Source: Acidobacteriota bacterium (lineage in GTDB: Bacteria; Acidobacteriota; Vicinamibacteria; Vicinamibacterales; SCN-69-37). Taken from it: 64,000 nt of DNA. Location of the stretch: NCBI GenBank assembly GCA_016716905.1, contig JADJUS010000004.1, forward strand, positions 62,001-126,000, in the 5' to 3' direction. The number at the start of each line of letters is the position of its first letter. Position 1 is the first letter of the stretch. Position numbers and translations under genes: made by a program. Shown piece after piece: positions 62,761-64,000 of the stretch. Below the pieces are notes generated by a model. It saw only the letters and a list, made by a program, of their open reading frames with translations, was not told the DNA's origin and searched no databases.

Positions 62761-63340
62761 GCCGGAACTCCCGCACCAGGAAGAGGTGCAGTTGCACTGC
62801 CGAGGCGATAAGCACGGCCACCATTCCGAGATGACCCACCACCTGGAACGGCCGAAGGACCGGCGCCACAAGCGTGGCGAACAGCATCGCGGCGACAGCA
62901 CCTGCCATCAGCCGAGCCCGTTGATCGCCACGGCTGGCCGCCAGTGACATCGCCGTGGCTCCAGAGATCATCACCCACAAAAGATCCCTGGGGCGCGCCC
63001 CGGCTTCCGCCCCGAGAACCAGGGCCGCCAGAAGCAGTAGCCCCAGTGCCGTTGGGCCGACGACGCCGTACCTGAATTCCTGAAAGGGGCGATCCCATAG
63101 GGACGGCCTTGGGGGCTCCACTCGTCCGAAGCGCCATTGGTAGTACGTTCCGAGGGTCGCAGCCGTGACGACGGCGCCCAGGTCGAGCCACAGTCGTAGG
63201 CGCGGATTCGGATCGCCGATGATCTTCAGTACCGCATAGATGTTGTGCATCAGCGCCCACCAGAAGAGCAATCCCAGGAACACGCGTGCGCCGATGTAGG
63301 CACGGGTCAAGTGGCGAATCGAGTCAGCGGCCATGGCCAT
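62747..63340 (-). CDS. Polytopic membrane protein co-operonic with winged-helix regulator
   Basis: 197 aa, about five or six membrane helices (ARVFLGLLFWWALMHNIYAVL, GPTALGLLLLAALVLG, MVAVLIASAVQLHLFLV). No known domain. Such HTH_34 plus membrane pairs are common; the membrane protein may sense a signal and release the regulator. Confidence 0.75.
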   Translation of the reverse strand: MAMAADSIRHLTRAYIGARVFLGLLFWWALMHNIYAVLKIIGDPNPRLRLWLDLGAVVTAATLGTYYQWRFGRVEPPRPSLWDRPFQEFRYGVVGPTALGLLLLAALVLGAEAGARPRDLLWVMISGATAMSLAASRGDQRARLMAGAVAAMLFATLVAPVLRPFQVVGHLGMVAVLIASAVQLHLFLVREFRHAHV

Positions 63341-63363
63341 GAGTCAGTCTGTGCTCGGATTTA

Positions 63364-63378
63364 GTTATTGTCAATAAC
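63364..63378. promoter_or_regulatory. 15-bp palindromic operator overlapping a -35
   Basis: GTTATTG-T-CAATAAC is a perfect dyad. On the reverse strand it contains TTGACA, a perfect -35, although the matching -10 is weak. It ends 23 nt upstream of the membrane-protein ATG. Confidence 0.55.
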
Positions 63379-63430
63379 CAGATTGCGGGCTGGTGTGACC
63401 TGCAGAGCGGAGCCCCAGTTCCTCAGTTCC

Positions 63431-63476
63431 CCAGGACCCTGGACTCTGGACTCTGGACCTCTGGACCCTGGACCTC
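63431..63476 (-). repeat. 7-mer array upstream of hydantoinase
   Basis: GGACCCT/GGACTCT units ending 12 nt before the next gene start. Confidence 0.75.
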
Positions 63477-63488
63477 TAATATCCCTTG

Positions 63489-64000
63489 GTGCGTTCACGT
63501 ATCGGCATCGACACCGGTGGTACGTTCACCGACTTCGTTCATCTGGGGCCGGATGGTCTCGTCGTCCACAAGCAGCGGTCCACCCCCGACGACCCGTCGC
63601 GCTCGATTCTCGACGGCATTCGACACCTCACCGGCCAGGCCACGTCCCTCGACGTCGTTCATGGCTCCACCGTGGCCACCAACGCCGTGCTGGAACGCAA
63701 GGGCGCGCGAGTGGCACTGGTCGCTACGCGCGGGTTCGAAGACGTCCTGAAGATCGGGCGGCAGACGCGCCCCGAGCTCTACAACGTCTTCGTTGCGCCA
63801 CGGCCTCCGCTTGTGGACCCGGACCTGACCTTCGGAGTCACCGAGCGGCTCGATGCTTCTGGCGCGGTTCTCCAAGCGGTCAACGAAGAGGAAGTGGACC
63901 GCCTCGCCCGCCTCATCCACGACCGCGGCGCCACCATCGTCGCCGTCTGCCTCCTGCATTCATACGCAAATCCGGCCCACGAACAACAGGTGGCCACGCT
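63489..64000 (+). CDS. Hydantoinase/oxoprolinase A subunit, N-terminal part (runs off right edge)
   Basis: GTG 63489 opens a frame to the window end (170 codons). RSRIGIDTGGTFTDFVHL is the actin-like ATPase phosphate-binding loop of HyuA/5-oxoprolinase; HGSTVATNAVLERKGARVAL and GRQTRPELYNV follow as usual. ATP-dependent cleavage of hydantoins, 5-oxoproline or acetone/acetophenone-type substrates is possible; the B subunit would be expected downstream. Confidence 0.9.
   Translation, partial: MRSRIGIDTGGTFTDFVHLGPDGLVVHKQRSTPDDPSRSILDGIRHLTGQATSLDVVHGSTVATNAVLERKGARVALVATRGFEDVLKIGRQTRPELYNVFVAPRPPLVDPDLTFGVTERLDASGAVLQAVNEEEVDRLARLIHDRGATIVAVCLLHSYANPAHEQQVAT

Overview
This is a GC-rich bacterial chromosome segment, most likely from an Acidobacteriota genome of the Vicinamibacteria type. 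The lineage call is an inference from gene content: two large FtsX/MacB-type permeases of the acidobacterial duplicated orphan permease (ADOP) family, each paired with a PadR regulator; two tandem VWFA-related proteins of the acidobacterial type; a Pkn-type Ser/Thr kinase fused to a TolB/WD40-like propeller; many secreted peptidases; and many short dispersed repeats. There is no rRNA operon, prophage, intact insertion sequence or CRISPR array. The only RNA gene seen is a tRNA-Glu(CUC).

Layout. 0-5.3 kb: the end of a lipoprotein gene, tRNA-Glu, then a tight + strand operon of CHASE2 adenylate cyclase, M48 metalloprotease and an MscS channel with a C-terminal cyclic-nucleotide-binding domain. 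5.4-12.2 kb: mostly minus-strand envelope genes, an ornithine-cyclodeaminase-family reductase head to head with a proline-racemase-family enzyme, a pair of paralogous lipoproteins and a Tat-exported M24 peptidase. 12.3-17.3 kb: two tandem VWFA proteins, a phosphoglycolate-phosphatase-like HAD enzyme, and a secreted protein with an ABC ATPase and permease. 17.5-29.6 kb: a frameshifted kinase-propeller gene, an FG-GAP protein between 42-bp direct repeats, AraC regulator, radical SAM protein, paralogous lipoprotein/membrane pair, glutaminyl cyclase, ECF sigma/anti-sigma module and a four-helix-bundle protein. 29.7-39.1 kb: DUF2911 protein, two M1 peptidases, PssA, CcmH-like protein, AI-2E-type permease, CorA and a Tat-exported superoxide dismutase. 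39.1-49.7 kb: a metal-type TonB receptor with a small CxxCH protein, SGNH hydrolase, M19 dipeptidase, nitrilase-family amidase, PQQ-type propeller with an EF-hand, and a membrane TPR protein. 49.8-58.0 kb: two divergent PadR-ADOP modules, OsmC and a YeiB/HGSNAT-type membrane protein. 58.1-64.0 kb: M14 carboxypeptidase, a solitary DGQHR-domain protein, a winged-helix regulator with a membrane partner, and the start of a hydantoinase A subunit.

Two themes cut across the window. First, repeats sit at gene ends: GTCCAGG/GTCCAGA 7-mer arrays, 24-nt hairpins, a 33-bp repeat and very long palindromes. Three of the palindromes have 34-58 bp arms around a loop of exactly 12 nt and share arm modules; two of them provide the apparent start codon and first residues of the downstream protein. 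Second, seven single-base frameshifts interrupt five otherwise well-conserved genes. At least one lies in a homopolymer, so these may be assembly indels rather than true pseudogenes.

The strongest candidate for a functional system is the cyclase-protease-cNMP-gated MscS operon, which would link an extracytoplasmic signal to cAMP and to a mechanosensitive-fold channel. The most unusual sequence-level signal is the modular 12-nt-loop palindrome family.
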